Assembly: GCF_002849695.1 (NCBI RefSeq)
Contig: NZ_CP018937.1
Coordinates: forward strand, 1,426,001 to 1,490,000
From: Bacteroides fragilis
GTDB lineage: Bacteria > Bacteroidota > Bacteroidia > Bacteroidales > Bacteroidaceae
Direction: 5' to 3'
DNA length: 64,000 bases
The notes under the pieces were generated by a model, which saw only the letters and a list, made by a program, of their open reading frames with translations, did no database searches and was not told the DNA's origin. Both the position numbers and the translations under genes were made by a program. Shown here in pieces: positions 44,273 through 52,655 of this stretch (the stretch's first letter is position 1; the number at the start of each line of letters is the position of its first letter).

Positions 44273-45430
44273 TTAGAACAGAACCACTCCCGCTTCAGCG
44301 ATCAGTCCCTTGTCATAAGTCTTGGCTTTGTTATAGTAACGGCTGCCACCGTATCCGCCTGTGACGAACAAACCGAATTTATCCGTAAACCGATACTCCA
44401 GGTTGAGGCGTGCCTGCAAGGCATAGAGACGTGCCGGAATGCCTTCCACCTTTTTATTCCGGAAAGTTTCGATGTGCTGATAGCCTAAATCACCACTTAC
44501 AAACAAGTTTTTGTAGAGTGGAAGTTCAAGACCCGCCCGATAGAATAATGCTGCAGAGAATTTATCGTCAAAATCAAGATAGTGTGTACCTCCACCGAGG
44601 ATAGTGTAGAAGAGTTTATTCTTGAAACGTGCACCTACATTGATTTTGGTTCTGTTTCCTCCGAATACCATTAACTGTACCTTGGTTTGAGGGTTGGCAT
44701 TGACCAGTCCCAGCTGAAGCCCTTTCATATCTTCCTTGTGATAGTTGAACAGCCCGATCTGCAAACCTTTTGCCTTAGAGGCAAAATTGAACAGTCCCAA
44801 TTGCACTCCGTTCATTTGTCCTCCGGTTACATTGGCAAGTCCGGAAAATTGCAGTCCGTTCATCTCTTCTCCTACCACGTTGAGCAATCCCGACATCATA
44901 AGTCCGTCATATTCCTCACCGGTTACGTTGGCAAGACCTGCCAATTGTACACCTGCGGCTTTATCGCCTGTGATATTCATGATACCACTCATCATCAGTC
45001 CGCGCATATTGTCTCCGGCAATGTTGCTTAACCCCGTAATCAGTACACCTTTTGCTTTATTTCCCGTAATATTTACGAGTCCCGAAACGGACAATCCTGC
45101 CAGGTTGTTACCATTTACGTTACTGATACCTCCAATCTGCACTCCATGCATGCTTCCTCCCGCAAGATTAGCCAATCCGGAGATCTGCACACCGTTCATA
45201 TCGCTTTGCACCATACTTCCGAAGGCATTGAAGCCCACACCGTGCAACTTATGCATTGCCGAGAAAAGTCCCAGGTTGACATACGTAGTCTGTGTACTGT
45301 CAAGTGGCTGCGTACATGCTTTTTTCCATAAAGAAAGATTGATTCCCTCACTTTTGTTTCCGCCTTTATTCTGTGCAGGCAGACAGACTGCAGCCGAAAG
45401 AAGAGCTGCTACAAGAATTATTTTCTTCAT
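44273..45430 (-). CDS. Surface-repeat outer-membrane protein, 385 aa
   Basis: Signal peptide to about residue 19 (AAVCLPAQ). Residues about 65-245 consist of about nine tandem repeats of roughly 20 residues with the pattern G-[LV]-x-[IVL]-[SAT]-G-[LI]-x-N-[IV]-[TVA]-G-x-x-x-x-G (for example GLSVSGLVNITGNKAKGVLI and GLMMSGLLNVVGEEMNGLQF). Such repeats resemble the LA_2272/LA_2273 surface-repeat family and probably stack as a beta solenoid. From about 250 an outer-membrane-like barrel follows (GARFKNKLFYTILGGG, AALFYRAGLELPLYKNLFVSGDLGYQH, YGGSRYYNKAKTYDKGLIAEAGVVLF) with an aromatic C-terminus. Function unknown. Confidence 0.72.
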   Translation of the reverse strand: MKKIILVAALLSAAVCLPAQNKGGNKSEGINLSLWKKACTQPLDSTQTTYVNLGLFSAMHKLHGVGFNAFGSMVQSDMNGVQISGLANLAGGSMHGVQIGGISNVNGNNLAGLSVSGLVNITGNKAKGVLITGLSNIAGDNMRGLMMSGIMNITGDKAAGVQLAGLANVTGEEYDGLMMSGLLNVVGEEMNGLQFSGLANVTGGQMNGVQLGLFNFASKAKGLQIGLFNYHKEDMKGLQLGLVNANPQTKVQLMVFGGNRTKINVGARFKNKLFYTILGGGTHYLDFDDKFSAALFYRAGLELPLYKNLFVSGDLGYQHIETFRNKKVEGIPARLYALQARLNLEYRFTDKFGLFVTGGYGGSRYYNKAKTYDKGLIAEAGVVLF

Positions 45431-45452
45431 AAGCTAAGTTTTTAGAACGCAA

Positions 45453-45506
45453 ATTACGCAGATTTGCACGGATTATCCTATTAAAATCTATGCAAATCTG
45501 CGTAAT
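45453..45506. repeat. Perfect 16-bp inverted repeat upstream of the surface-repeat gene
   Basis: ATTACGCAGATTTGCA (45453-45468) and TGCAAATCTGCGTAAT (45491-45506), loop 22 bases, lie between the start of the surface-repeat gene and the end of the acyl-CoA synthetase gene. The words ACGCAGATT and AATCTGCGT also appear in the palindrome at 11660, so it is a variant of the same intergenic family. Confidence 0.65.
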
Positions 45507-45538
45507 CGATGTCTTTTTATGAAAAATAGAGACTGCTT

Positions 45539-47197
45539 TTATCCTTTTGCCTCTTGATATAAGAAGCGTTTGATACTCTTCTTCGGAGTTTTTTCAAACT
45601 CTTCCGGATAGATTTTCATTTTCGAGATCTGGCTGTAGGCAGGAAGCATTTCGTTCAAGGCAATCCGGTTTTCTTCCATCACCCGTTCCATGTCTTCATT
45701 TTTCAACCCATGCGCAAAGGCTTCGTCAAAATCCGGATAAACCAGTCCTACCAGTTTGTCATTCTGTTGTACGATAATACTTTCGGCGACGTACGGCAAA
45801 TTGTTCAGCTTATCTTCTATTTCTTCCGGATAGATATTCTGTCCGCTGGCACTCAATAACATATTCTTGCTGCGTCCCTTAATTGTGATGTTGCCTTCAG
45901 CATCTTCTAAAGCAAGGTCACCGGTATGCAACCATCCGTCTTTATCGATCACCTGGGCGGTAGCCTCTTCATTCTTATAGTAGCCTAACATTACGTTCGG
46001 ACCTTTGCAGACAATTTCGCCTACTACGTTTTCCGGATCGGGCGAAAGGACTTTCACTTCCATGTTGAGTGCCGCTTTTCCACATGAACCCGGTTTGAAG
46101 CGTTTCCAGTCTTCGTAACAAATAATAGGACCGCACTCGGTCATACCATAGCCCACTGTATAAGGGAAGTCGATCATTCTCAGGAATTGTTCTACCTCCT
46201 GGTTGAAGGCGGCTCCACCTACAATGACAGCTTCAAAGTTGCCGCCAAAGCCTTTTATCATCTCTTCGCGTACCGTTGCTTTAATCTTATCATTGATAAT
46301 CGGCACTTTAAGCAGCAACTTCATGGTAGGAGTCTCCAACTTCGGAAGTACGCTCTTCTTGATGATTTTTTCGATAATCAGCGGAACAGCCACAATCAGG
46401 TTGGGTTTTACCTCGGCAAACGCCTGGAAGATAATCTTTGGGCTTGGCATGCGGGTGAGGAAGTAGATCTGACACCCTACCGCAAATTCATACAGGAACT
46501 CAAAGGCCAGTCCGTACATGTGTGCCATCGGCAGCATGGATACGATCTTATCACCTGCTTTCAGTGGAAGTACCTCGAAAGCGAAAGTCGTATTCGACCA
46601 TAAGCTGCGATAGGGGAGCATTACACCTTTTGAATAGCTGGTGGTTCCCGAGGTATAGTTGATAACAGCCAGTTCTTCAGGCTGATCCTTATGATATTCG
46701 ATATGTTCCTTACGGAAATTTTTGGGGAATTTCTTCCCGAACATTTCGTTGAGGTGTTCACGTGCGTGAGTCAGTCGTTCGCTACGTGATACCAGTAACG
46801 TAAAATCGTTCATCATCAGGATACCTTCGAGCAACGGCATGGCAGACTCATTGAGGTTTTCCCAGACCACGTCTCCTACAAACAGGAGTTTGGCTTCCGA
46901 GTGATTGACGATATTGTGTACATTATCTGCTTTGAATTCGTGTAAGATGGGGACGATAACCGCTCCATAAGTGAGAGTCGCGAGGAAAGTAACTCCCCAA
47001 TGGGAACTATTTCTTCCGCAAACGGCTATTTTGTCTCCTTTACGGATTCCGCTTTCTTCAAAGATGATGTGGAGCTTTTCTATTTTGCGGGCTACGTCTT
47101 TATACTGTAGGGTGGCACCCTTATAATCTGTCAGGGCATCCAGATCCCAATTGTTTTTGATACTGTTTTCAATGTAAGCTATAAAACTTTGTTCCAT
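45539..47197 (-). CDS. AMP-binding acyl-CoA synthetase family protein, 552 aa
   Basis: Cytoplasmic or membrane-associated adenylate-forming enzyme, most like long-chain acyl-CoA synthetases. Motifs are the P-loop INYTSGTTSYSKGVMLPY, then SMLPMAHMYGLAFEFLY, GYGMTECGPIICYE, and WLHTGDLALEDAEGNITIKGRSKNMLLSASGQNIYPEEIE, ending with the Lys-containing KTPKKSIKRFLY. The P-loop departs slightly from the usual TGxPKG (here TSYSKG). The start at 47197 is preferred because a -7 box at 47235-47227 overlaps the earlier ATG at 47230. Likely activates fatty acids for lipid synthesis or uptake; chain length unknown. Confidence 0.88.
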   Translation of the reverse strand: MEQSFIAYIENSIKNNWDLDALTDYKGATLQYKDVARKIEKLHIIFEESGIRKGDKIAVCGRNSSHWGVTFLATLTYGAVIVPILHEFKADNVHNIVNHSEAKLLFVGDVVWENLNESAMPLLEGILMMNDFTLLVSRSERLTHAREHLNEMFGKKFPKNFRKEHIEYHKDQPEELAVINYTSGTTSYSKGVMLPYRSLWSNTTFAFEVLPLKAGDKIVSMLPMAHMYGLAFEFLYEFAVGCQIYFLTRMPSPKIIFQAFAEVKPNLIVAVPLIIEKIIKKSVLPKLETPTMKLLLKVPIINDKIKATVREEMIKGFGGNFEAVIVGGAAFNQEVEQFLRMIDFPYTVGYGMTECGPIICYEDWKRFKPGSCGKAALNMEVKVLSPDPENVVGEIVCKGPNVMLGYYKNEEATAQVIDKDGWLHTGDLALEDAEGNITIKGRSKNMLLSASGQNIYPEEIEDKLNNLPYVAESIIVQQNDKLVGLVYPDFDEAFAHGLKNEDMERVMEENRIALNEMLPAYSQISKMKIYPEEFEKTPKKSIKRFLYQEAKG

Positions 47198-47226
47198 TGT
47201 TTTTTGCACATTTGATGATAAATTGT

Positions 47227-47235
47227 GCAAATATA
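47227..47235 (-). promoter_or_regulatory. -7 promoter box that decides the acyl-CoA synthetase start
   Basis: Minus-strand TATATTTGC fits TAnnTTTGC. It overlaps the ATG at 47230, so transcription would begin downstream of that codon and translation most probably starts at 47197. Confidence 0.65.
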
Positions 47236-47304
47236 GCCATTTAATTGAGATTTGAAAACTTAGAAGCTATTTAAATTTTTCTTTTGCAGCTTTCATTGTA
47301 TTCA

Positions 47305-47386
47305 TCACGGGATAACACGAAGGACATAGAGTTTTATTTTTTTCTATTTTAAAACTCTGTGTCCTCTGTGCCCTCTGTGGTGAATA
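47305..47386. repeat. Degenerate palindrome of the CACAGAG family
   Basis: Left part TCACGGGATAACACGAAGGA then CATAGAGTTTT; right part AAAACTCTGTGTCCTCTGTG followed by CCCTCTGTGGTGA. The right half is the inverted, better preserved version of the left. It sits between the fcl stop and the acyl-CoA synthetase promoter. Confidence 0.6.
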
Positions 47387-47387
47387 A

Positions 47388-48458
47388 TTATCCCAGATAC
47401 CACTCGTACATTTTTTGTACCCCCTCTTCAATATCGATCTTATGATGCCATCCGAGGTTGTGCAATTTCGACGGGTCGGTAAGTTTTCGCATGGTTCCGT
47501 CCGGCTTACTGCTGTCGAAAGTCAGCTTTCCCTGATAGCCGACTGTGCTTACAATCAGTTCTGCCAGTTCGCGGATCGTTATTTCTTTTCCGGTACCTAT
47601 GTTGATGTGGCAGTTGCGGATATCTTTTGTTCCGGCTTTGTAGGTATCCTTGAAGTCCACATGTTCCATTACGAATACGCTGGCATCGGCCATTTCTTCA
47701 CTCCAAAGGAACTCGCGTAGCGGTGTCCCGGTTCCCCAGAGTGTCACTTCTTTTTCAGTAATACCATATTTCCGGAGGATTTGCAGAATCTCTTCGTTAG
47801 AGTTGACACCACTGATGCCTTCCACCGGACGCAGGTTCATGTCTTTACGCACAGCTTCCCAATCTCCTTTTTTCAGGCAATGTGCCAAGTGAATTTTACG
47901 GATCATGGCAGGCAGCACATGACTGCGTTCCAAGTCAAAGTTATCGTTCGGCCCATACAGGTTGGTCGGCATCACGGCGATGTAATTCGTTCCATATTGC
48001 AGGTTGAAGCTTTCGCACATTTTCAGTCCGGCTATTTTGGCTATGGCATAAGGTTCGTTGGTATATTCCAGCGGAGAAGTGAGCAACACGTCCTCTTTCA
48101 TCGGCTGTTCGGCATCTCGTGGATAGATGCAGGTACTTCCCAGAAAAAGCAGCTTTTTCACTTGATGGCGGAAACTTTCTCCGATCACGTTCTGCTGTAT
48201 CTGTAAGTTCTTGTAGATAAAATCTGCACGGTAAATACTATTGGCCATGATCCCTCCTACAAAAGCGGCAGCCAGAAATACGTACTCCGGCATTTCCTCA
48301 TCAAAAAACTGCTTTACGGCCGCACCGTCCAATAAGTCCAGTTCCTTATGTGTGCGTCCCACCAGATTCGTATATCCCTTTTCCTGCAGGTTTTTCCATA
48401 TAGCCGAACCCACCAGTCCGTGGTGTCCGGCTACATAAATTTTTGCGTTTTTATCCAT
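47388..48458 (-). CDS. fcl: GDP-L-fucose synthase, 356 aa
   Basis: Epimerase-reductase that converts GDP-4-keto-6-deoxy-mannose to GDP-L-fucose in the cytoplasm, using NADPH. The Rossmann glycine motif GHHGLVGSAIW, LAAAFVGGIMANS, LFLGSTCIYP, the catalytic YAIAK (Tyr-x3-Lys) and LYGPNDNFD are present. The downstream ATG at 48458 gives 356 residues and starts just after the gmd stop; the ATG at 48470 would overlap gmd by 8 bases. It forms an operon with gmd. The product would feed fucosylation of surface polysaccharide and glycoproteins; B. fragilis can also salvage fucose by Fkp, which is not in this window. Confidence 0.95.
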   Translation of the reverse strand: MDKNAKIYVAGHHGLVGSAIWKNLQEKGYTNLVGRTHKELDLLDGAAVKQFFDEEMPEYVFLAAAFVGGIMANSIYRADFIYKNLQIQQNVIGESFRHQVKKLLFLGSTCIYPRDAEQPMKEDVLLTSPLEYTNEPYAIAKIAGLKMCESFNLQYGTNYIAVMPTNLYGPNDNFDLERSHVLPAMIRKIHLAHCLKKGDWEAVRKDMNLRPVEGISGVNSNEEILQILRKYGITEKEVTLWGTGTPLREFLWSEEMADASVFVMEHVDFKDTYKAGTKDIRNCHINIGTGKEITIRELAELIVSTVGYQGKLTFDSSKPDGTMRKLTDPSKLHNLGWHHKIDIEEGVQKMYEWYLG

Positions 48459-48462
48459 TCTG

Positions 48463-49536
48463 TCAATCATGTTTAGTCGCAATCATTCTTTTCACTTTGG
48501 CCATATCATGGCGTACCATGATTTTTACCAGTTCCGGGAATGGTGTTTTGCATGGATTCCATCCCAATACGGTTCTGGCTTTGGTCGGGTTACCGAGCAA
48601 TTGCTCCACTTCGGCAGGACGGAAGTATTTCGGGTCGACTTCTACCAGTACTTTGCCGGTGGCCGTGTCGATTCCTTTCTCATTGACGCCTTCGCCTTCC
48701 CAACGCAGGTTGATGCCTATTTCGGCAAATGCCAGTGTACAGAATTCGCGGACGGTATGCATTTCGCCGGTAGCGATTACGAAATCTTCGGGTACGTCAT
48801 GTTGCAGGATCAGCCACATGCATTCTACATAATCTTTGGCATAGCCCCAGTCACGCTTGGCATCCAGGTTACCCAAATATAATTTATCCTGTTCGCCTTG
48901 TGCGATGCGTGCTGCTGCCAGCGTGATCTTACGGGTTACGAAAGTCTCGCCACGGCGTTCACTCTCGTGATTGAATAAGATACCGTTTACGGCAAACATT
49001 CCGTAACTTTCACGATAGTTCTTGGTGATCCAGAAACCGTATTGCTTGGCTACTCCATACGGAGAACGCGGATAGAACGGAGTCATTTCGCTTTGCGGCA
49101 CTTCCTGTACTTTTCCGTAGAGTTCGGAAGTGGAAGCCTGGTAGATGCGTGTCTGTTTTTCCAGTCCCAGGATGCGGACAGCTTCAAGCATACGCAATGT
49201 ACCGAGTGCATCCGCCTCGGCGGTATATTCCGGTACGTCGAACGATACTTTTACGTGGCTTTGTGCCGCCAGGTTGTATATTTCGTCGGGTTGTACTTGC
49301 TGGATGATGCGGATCAGTGAACTTGAGTCGGTCATATCTCCGTAGTGCAGGTTGACTGTACGTTTCTGTTTCATATCGCGCACCCATTCATCAAAGTACA
49401 AGTGTTCGATCCGCCCTGTATTGAAAGAAGATGAACGGCGCAGGATGCCGTGTACTTCGTAACCTTTCTGAAGAAGAAACTCGGCGAGGAATGAACCATC
49501 CTGTCCGGTAATACCTGAAATAAGAGCTTTTTTCAT
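48463..49536 (-). CDS. gmd: GDP-mannose 4,6-dehydratase, 357 aa
   Basis: First enzyme of GDP-L-fucose synthesis, NADP-dependent. The N-terminal motif [15 protein letters not shown], the Gmd block [54 protein letters not shown] and the catalytic YGVAK are all present. The ATG at 49536 begins [12 protein letters not shown], typical of Gmd; the in-frame ATG at 49575 would add a non-conserved leader. It is followed without a gap by fcl. The 213 bases between this start and the ATPase gene are a divergent spacer. Confidence 0.96.
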   Translation of the reverse strand: MKKALISGITGQDGSFLAEFLLQKGYEVHGILRRSSSFNTGRIEHLYFDEWVRDMKQKRTVNLHYGDMTDSSSLIRIIQQVQPDEIYNLAAQSHVKVSFDVPEYTAEADALGTLRMLEAVRILGLEKQTRIYQASTSELYGKVQEVPQSEMTPFYPRSPYGVAKQYGFWITKNYRESYGMFAVNGILFNHESERRGETFVTRKITLAAARIAQGEQDKLYLGNLDAKRDWGYAKDYVECMWLILQHDVPEDFVIATGEMHTVREFCTLAFAEIGINLRWEGEGVNEKGIDTATGKVLVEVDPKYFRPAEVEQLLGNPTKARTVLGWNPCKTPFPELVKIMVRHDMAKVKRMIATKHD

Positions 49537-49644
49537 GTCTATTGTTTTGAGTTTATAATCTTTTTGACGATGCAATATTCGGTATTTTCATAAGAACGGG
49601 CAATCTATCTGCTGAATTATTTTCTTTTTTCAACGGAAAAAACT

Positions 49645-49653
49645 TATCTTTGC
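49645..49653 (+). promoter_or_regulatory. -7 promoter box for the ATPase gene
   Basis: TATCTTTGC matches TAnnTTTGC. It is 96 bases before the ATG at 49750, giving an AT-rich leader of about 90 bases. Confidence 0.6.
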
Positions 49654-49749
49654 TGTAATTTATTAAAATAGAAATGAATATTATGATTTTTAATATTGAA
49701 ATATCTATTCTATTTTATATAATGGGTTTTATTTTAAATAAATTCATAT

Positions 49750-51021
49750 ATGAATGATATATTTGATGAATTGGCGTTGTCCAACTACTGGAATGGAAAA
49801 CTTCCGAAAGTGGAATTTGCCCGTAAAAGTTATACAAACCGTATATTCGGGTATGTAGGTAACCGCCTTGTAAAGGTCCTGACCGGACAGAGAGGGGTAG
49901 GTAAAGGATGCCTGTTGCGGCAGATCATCTATCAGTTGATTGCCGATGGTGTTTCATCACGAAACATTCTATATATAAGTAAGAAGTTCACAGATTCGGG
50001 CGTACTTTCCGGCTATCGTGATCTGGACGACTTGCTTTTTATCTATCGTGAGAAAATCCATCCGGTAGGTAAAGTCTATATTTTTATTGAAGAAATACAA
50101 AAAGTGGAGGGCTGGGAACATTTTGTCCATTCCCATTCACAGGACTTTGTAGATACTTGCGAGTTGTTTATCAGTGGTTCCAACCAGGATATGCTTTCGG
50201 GTGAAGCCGAGAAGCTTTTGGCCAGACATTACGTCAGTTTTGAGATATTTCCCTTTAGCTTTTCCGAGCACAGGATATTGGAGAGGGTAGAGGCTACCGG
50301 CAAAAATTACGCGGAATATATGGGTAAGGGGGCACTACCCATTCTTTTCAATCTTCCGGATGCGGAGGCCGGATGGAAAGCCATTTCCGCTCTCCGCGAT
50401 ACGATTCTGTTTCGTGATATCATCCGTCGATATCGGATTAAGGATGCCCGCCTGCTCGAAGATGTGTTCGTCTATTTGTGCACCCATCTCGCTGAGTTGA
50501 TTACCATCGGTCAGCTGGTCAGTCACTTTGCTGCCCAGAACCGGAAGACGAGTTATGATACGGTTGCCAATTATATCTGCTATCTGGAAGACACTTCTCT
50601 GATTCATCGCGTGGAACGTTATCAGATCCGCAGTAAAGAGATTCTTCTGGGTAGCTGCAAATACTATATTAACGATTGGGCATTTATGCGCCATCTGTAT
50701 CCTTTTTTTGCCGGTTCCCGAAAATCCTGCTTTGAGAACCAGGTTTATCTGGAACTGCGGCGTGCCGGATATACCGTTTTTGTAGGTGTGCTTCGTGGGG
50801 GTAAACTGGTCGATTTTGTTGGCAGGAAGAAAGACCGCATTGTGTATTTGCAATGTGCACCTCTGCTCAATGATGATTTTCAAGTAGAGCAAATGTACAA
50901 CAAGCTGGAGATGATACAAGACAATTATGAAAAGTGGGTCGTTTCTATGGACGATACCACATTGCCCTCCAAAGAAGGGATTCGTCACATACAAGTCTGG
51001 CAACTACCTGAAATACTATAG
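49750..51021 (+). CDS. AAA-type ATPase with DUF4143-like C-terminus and altered P-loop, 423 aa
   Basis: Belongs to the AAA_14/DUF4143 group of predicted ATPases common in Bacteroides. The P-loop region is VLTGQRGVGKGCLL (residues 43-56): Lys52 is present but the usual Ser/Thr after it is Gly53. The Walker B region is VYIFIEEIQ (Glu114-Glu115, where LDEI is common). Further family blocks are LFISGSNQDMLSGEAEKLLARHYVSFEIFPFSFSEH and, in the C-terminal part, YCYLEDTSLIHRVERYQI-like (YICYLEDTSLIHRVERYQI) and CFENQVYLELRRAGY. ATP binding may be weak or Mg handling changed. Cellular role unknown. Monocistronic; it lies beside the capsule region but no functional link is shown. Confidence 0.8.
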   Translation: MNDIFDELALSNYWNGKLPKVEFARKSYTNRIFGYVGNRLVKVLTGQRGVGKGCLLRQIIYQLIADGVSSRNILYISKKFTDSGVLSGYRDLDDLLFIYREKIHPVGKVYIFIEEIQKVEGWEHFVHSHSQDFVDTCELFISGSNQDMLSGEAEKLLARHYVSFEIFPFSFSEHRILERVEATGKNYAEYMGKGALPILFNLPDAEAGWKAISALRDTILFRDIIRRYRIKDARLLEDVFVYLCTHLAELITIGQLVSHFAAQNRKTSYDTVANYICYLEDTSLIHRVERYQIRSKEILLGSCKYYINDWAFMRHLYPFFAGSRKSCFENQVYLELRRAGYTVFVGVLRGGKLVDFVGRKKDRIVYLQCAPLLNDDFQVEQMYNKLEMIQDNYEKWVVSMDDTTLPSKEGIRHIQVWQLPEIL

Positions 51022-51064
51022 TCTGACAATCTTTTTTGATAGCTTTGATGTCCGGATGATGCCG

Positions 51065-51173
51065 TTTACGAAGTTAACATCTTGTTGTTTACGAAGTTAA
51101 TATCATAATTTTACGAAGTTAAAATCGTATCTTCGGGAAGTTAACTTCCTGAAGATACGATTTTAACTTCGTA
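51065..51173. repeat. Direct-repeat array ending in a 62-bp near-perfect palindrome
   Basis: TTTACGAAGTTAA occurs three times in direct orientation at 51065, 51088 and 51110 (spacing 23 and 22 bases), each followed by xATC. The third copy opens a palindrome (51112-51173) whose 31-base arms differ at one position and which is centred on GAAGTTAACTTC; its right arm carries the inverted copy TTAACTTCGTA. The element lies between the ATPase stop and the frameshifted DUF4373-type gene and could terminate both, bind a protein, or be a mobile repeat. The remaining bases of this 294-base gap show nothing else I can name. Confidence 0.75.
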
Positions 51174-51315
51174 TTAGTGCTTTTTGAATCGCTTTTCAAC
51201 CCCTTGAGAATCAGTGCTCGTTTCCGGAGGAAAACAGCTGCATTCTTTAATTGATCGCAAGCAAACAGCATTTTCCAGAATATAAAAACGTACTGTTTGT
51301 CAGAAAAGTTCTTTT

Positions 51316-52118
51316 TTAGGTTCCGCTTCTTTTCTTTGCCCGGTTCAACGCTGCGATCATGTATTTTCCTTTTGCTCCGATGTTACTCCAGTTCGTGCTG
51401 CAAATCAGTTTCCATACAGGGGTTCCTTTTCTCCCGTAATCCGACAGTCTCAGGATTGCTTCGATCTCTTTTTCGTCTGTTATTCCGAATCGTTCCAGGT
51501 TTCCCATTAATCCCACGTAGTTGTGTGTCATCGTATTAAATGCGTATCCGGGCATACTGACCGGCGTAGCATTGACTTCCTCTTCCTTCCCCTTGGGGGA
51601 GCTGAGGGGGGAAATTCTTTACTTTGCTTTACTTTACTTTGTTCGGTATTGCATGCATTTTTTGCATCAGAGCCTGCATCCTGCTCTACATTTTGCGTGC
51701 AGACGGTCTTTTCTTCATTACATGTCTCTTTCGGTTTTATCAGTAGATAAGGCATGGCTGTCCAGTTCCTCTTTCTTCGCTTGGTTGCCTCTATCCATAC
51801 TTTTTGTATTGCTTCAGAGGTCAGTACTTTATGTTCCGCATAGCTTCCCCTGTCTATCATTCCTTTCTCGATCATTATCTCGATAATCCCCTGCACCTCT
51901 TCTGCGTCTGCCTCTTTTCCCGTCTTGTTGGCGAAAATAAGGCATTGTTCCTCACCCCACGGAATATAATATCCTTCTTTATATATCTTGCATAGGAGTT
52001 TCAGTACAATCGCGAGTCCTTTCATGCCATATTTTGCTTCTATTACCTCCATTGCGTTCTCTTCCATAAAATTCACAGCTATTGGAAAGTAATTTATTCC
52101 ATCGTATGTTGTTGCCAT
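51316..52118 (-). pseudogene. DUF4373/Lin1244-type protein gene, frameshifted at a C run
   Basis: The 5' part (52118 to about 51612) encodes MATTYDGINYFPIAVNFMEE, KYGMKGLAIVLKLLCKIYKEGYYIPW and KVLTSEAIQKVW, the N-terminal domain shared with phage and plasmid replication-initiation-like proteins (Lin1244/Lin1753, DUF4373). The conserved C-terminal part (YAFNTMTHNYVGLMGNLERF, LSDYGRKGTPVWKLICST, KGKYMIAALNRAK) is in another frame and ends at 51316. On the coding strand a run of six C (plus-strand G6 at 51606-51611) sits at the join; seven C would give EFPPLSSPKGKEEEVNA and restore one frame of about 267 codons. It is first in line of an antisense set beside the capsule promoter. Broken, phase-variable or a sequence error: undecided. 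Confidence 0.78.
51606..51611 (-). repeat. C6 (plus-strand G6) homopolymer at the frameshift point
   Basis: Six identical bases at the position where the reading frame of the DUF4373-type gene is lost. A second run of five (51595-51599) lies 12 bases away. One extra base in this region restores the frame. Confidence 0.6.
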
Positions 52119-52167
52119 AATTGTTAAGTTGTTATGTTGCTGATTAATTGGTCACTGAAAGATTCTC

Positions 52168-52518
52168 CTATACGATCGCTCTCCATTCCATGAAATTCTC
52201 TATTTTGAAGGTCATCCACCTTTGTTGCTCCACATCCCGGTAGACCACTGTGTTTTTTATTTCCATCGGATCATACTGCTTTCCGAAATCTTTTTCGTAT
52301 CCCATCAATGTTCCTTTCACCAGTTTGAATGTTCCGTCCTGTTTCATATAAGCTACGGCTGCATGTCCATATTGCATATATTCTATGAGGGCTTCCAGTC
52401 GTTCTGCCATCCATTCGGAGCACTGTTCTGTGTAGTCCTTTTCGAGCATGATTTGTCTTTTCCATTTTCCTTTCATCATTTCGTTTTTCGATACTGCTTT
52501 CCTGTTCTTTTTCATCAT
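52168..52518 (-). CDS. Small SH3-fold-like protein (DUF2693-type), 116 aa
   Basis: A basic N-terminus (MMKKNRKAVSKNEMMKGKWKRQ) leads to a helix and then a beta domain: AVAYMKQDGTFKLVKGTLMGY, then VVYRDVEQQRWMTFKIENFMEW. The pattern 'F.K.DGT.R.A.GTL....VVYFD...WR.F...N' is that of DUF2693, described as an SH3 beta-barrel-fold protein of Bacteroides and their mobile elements. No enzymatic motif. It lies 49 bases upstream of the DUF4373-type gene and 137 bases downstream of the next small gene, all on the minus strand. Likely nucleic-acid or protein binding; unproven. Confidence 0.55.
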   Translation of the reverse strand: MMKKNRKAVSKNEMMKGKWKRQIMLEKDYTEQCSEWMAERLEALIEYMQYGHAAVAYMKQDGTFKLVKGTLMGYEKDFGKQYDPMEIKNTVVYRDVEQQRWMTFKIENFMEWRAIV

Positions 52519-52655
52519 TGATTTTTTTAAAGTTTATTAATGAGTTATTGTCGGGCTTTTTTTTTACCCGTGGCAAAGTACGGTAATAAGTTTTGAATAG
52601 ACTAATCCTGTAAAAGTACTTTAGAAAGGGACTTTTACAGGATTTTAACAATCGG

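Noticed and set aside
44745..45437. 230-codon plus-strand frame over the surface-repeat gene
   Set aside because: It is a periodic shadow (repeating PVTLASP-like units) of the repeat-encoding minus-strand gene.
47198..47230. Longer N-terminus of the acyl-CoA synthetase
   Set aside because: The ATG at 47230 falls inside a -7 promoter box, so it would not be within the transcript.
51065..51173. Possible CRISPR array
   Set aside because: Only three short direct units with 9-10 base spacers, then a palindrome; no spacer-length regularity typical of CRISPR and no cas genes.
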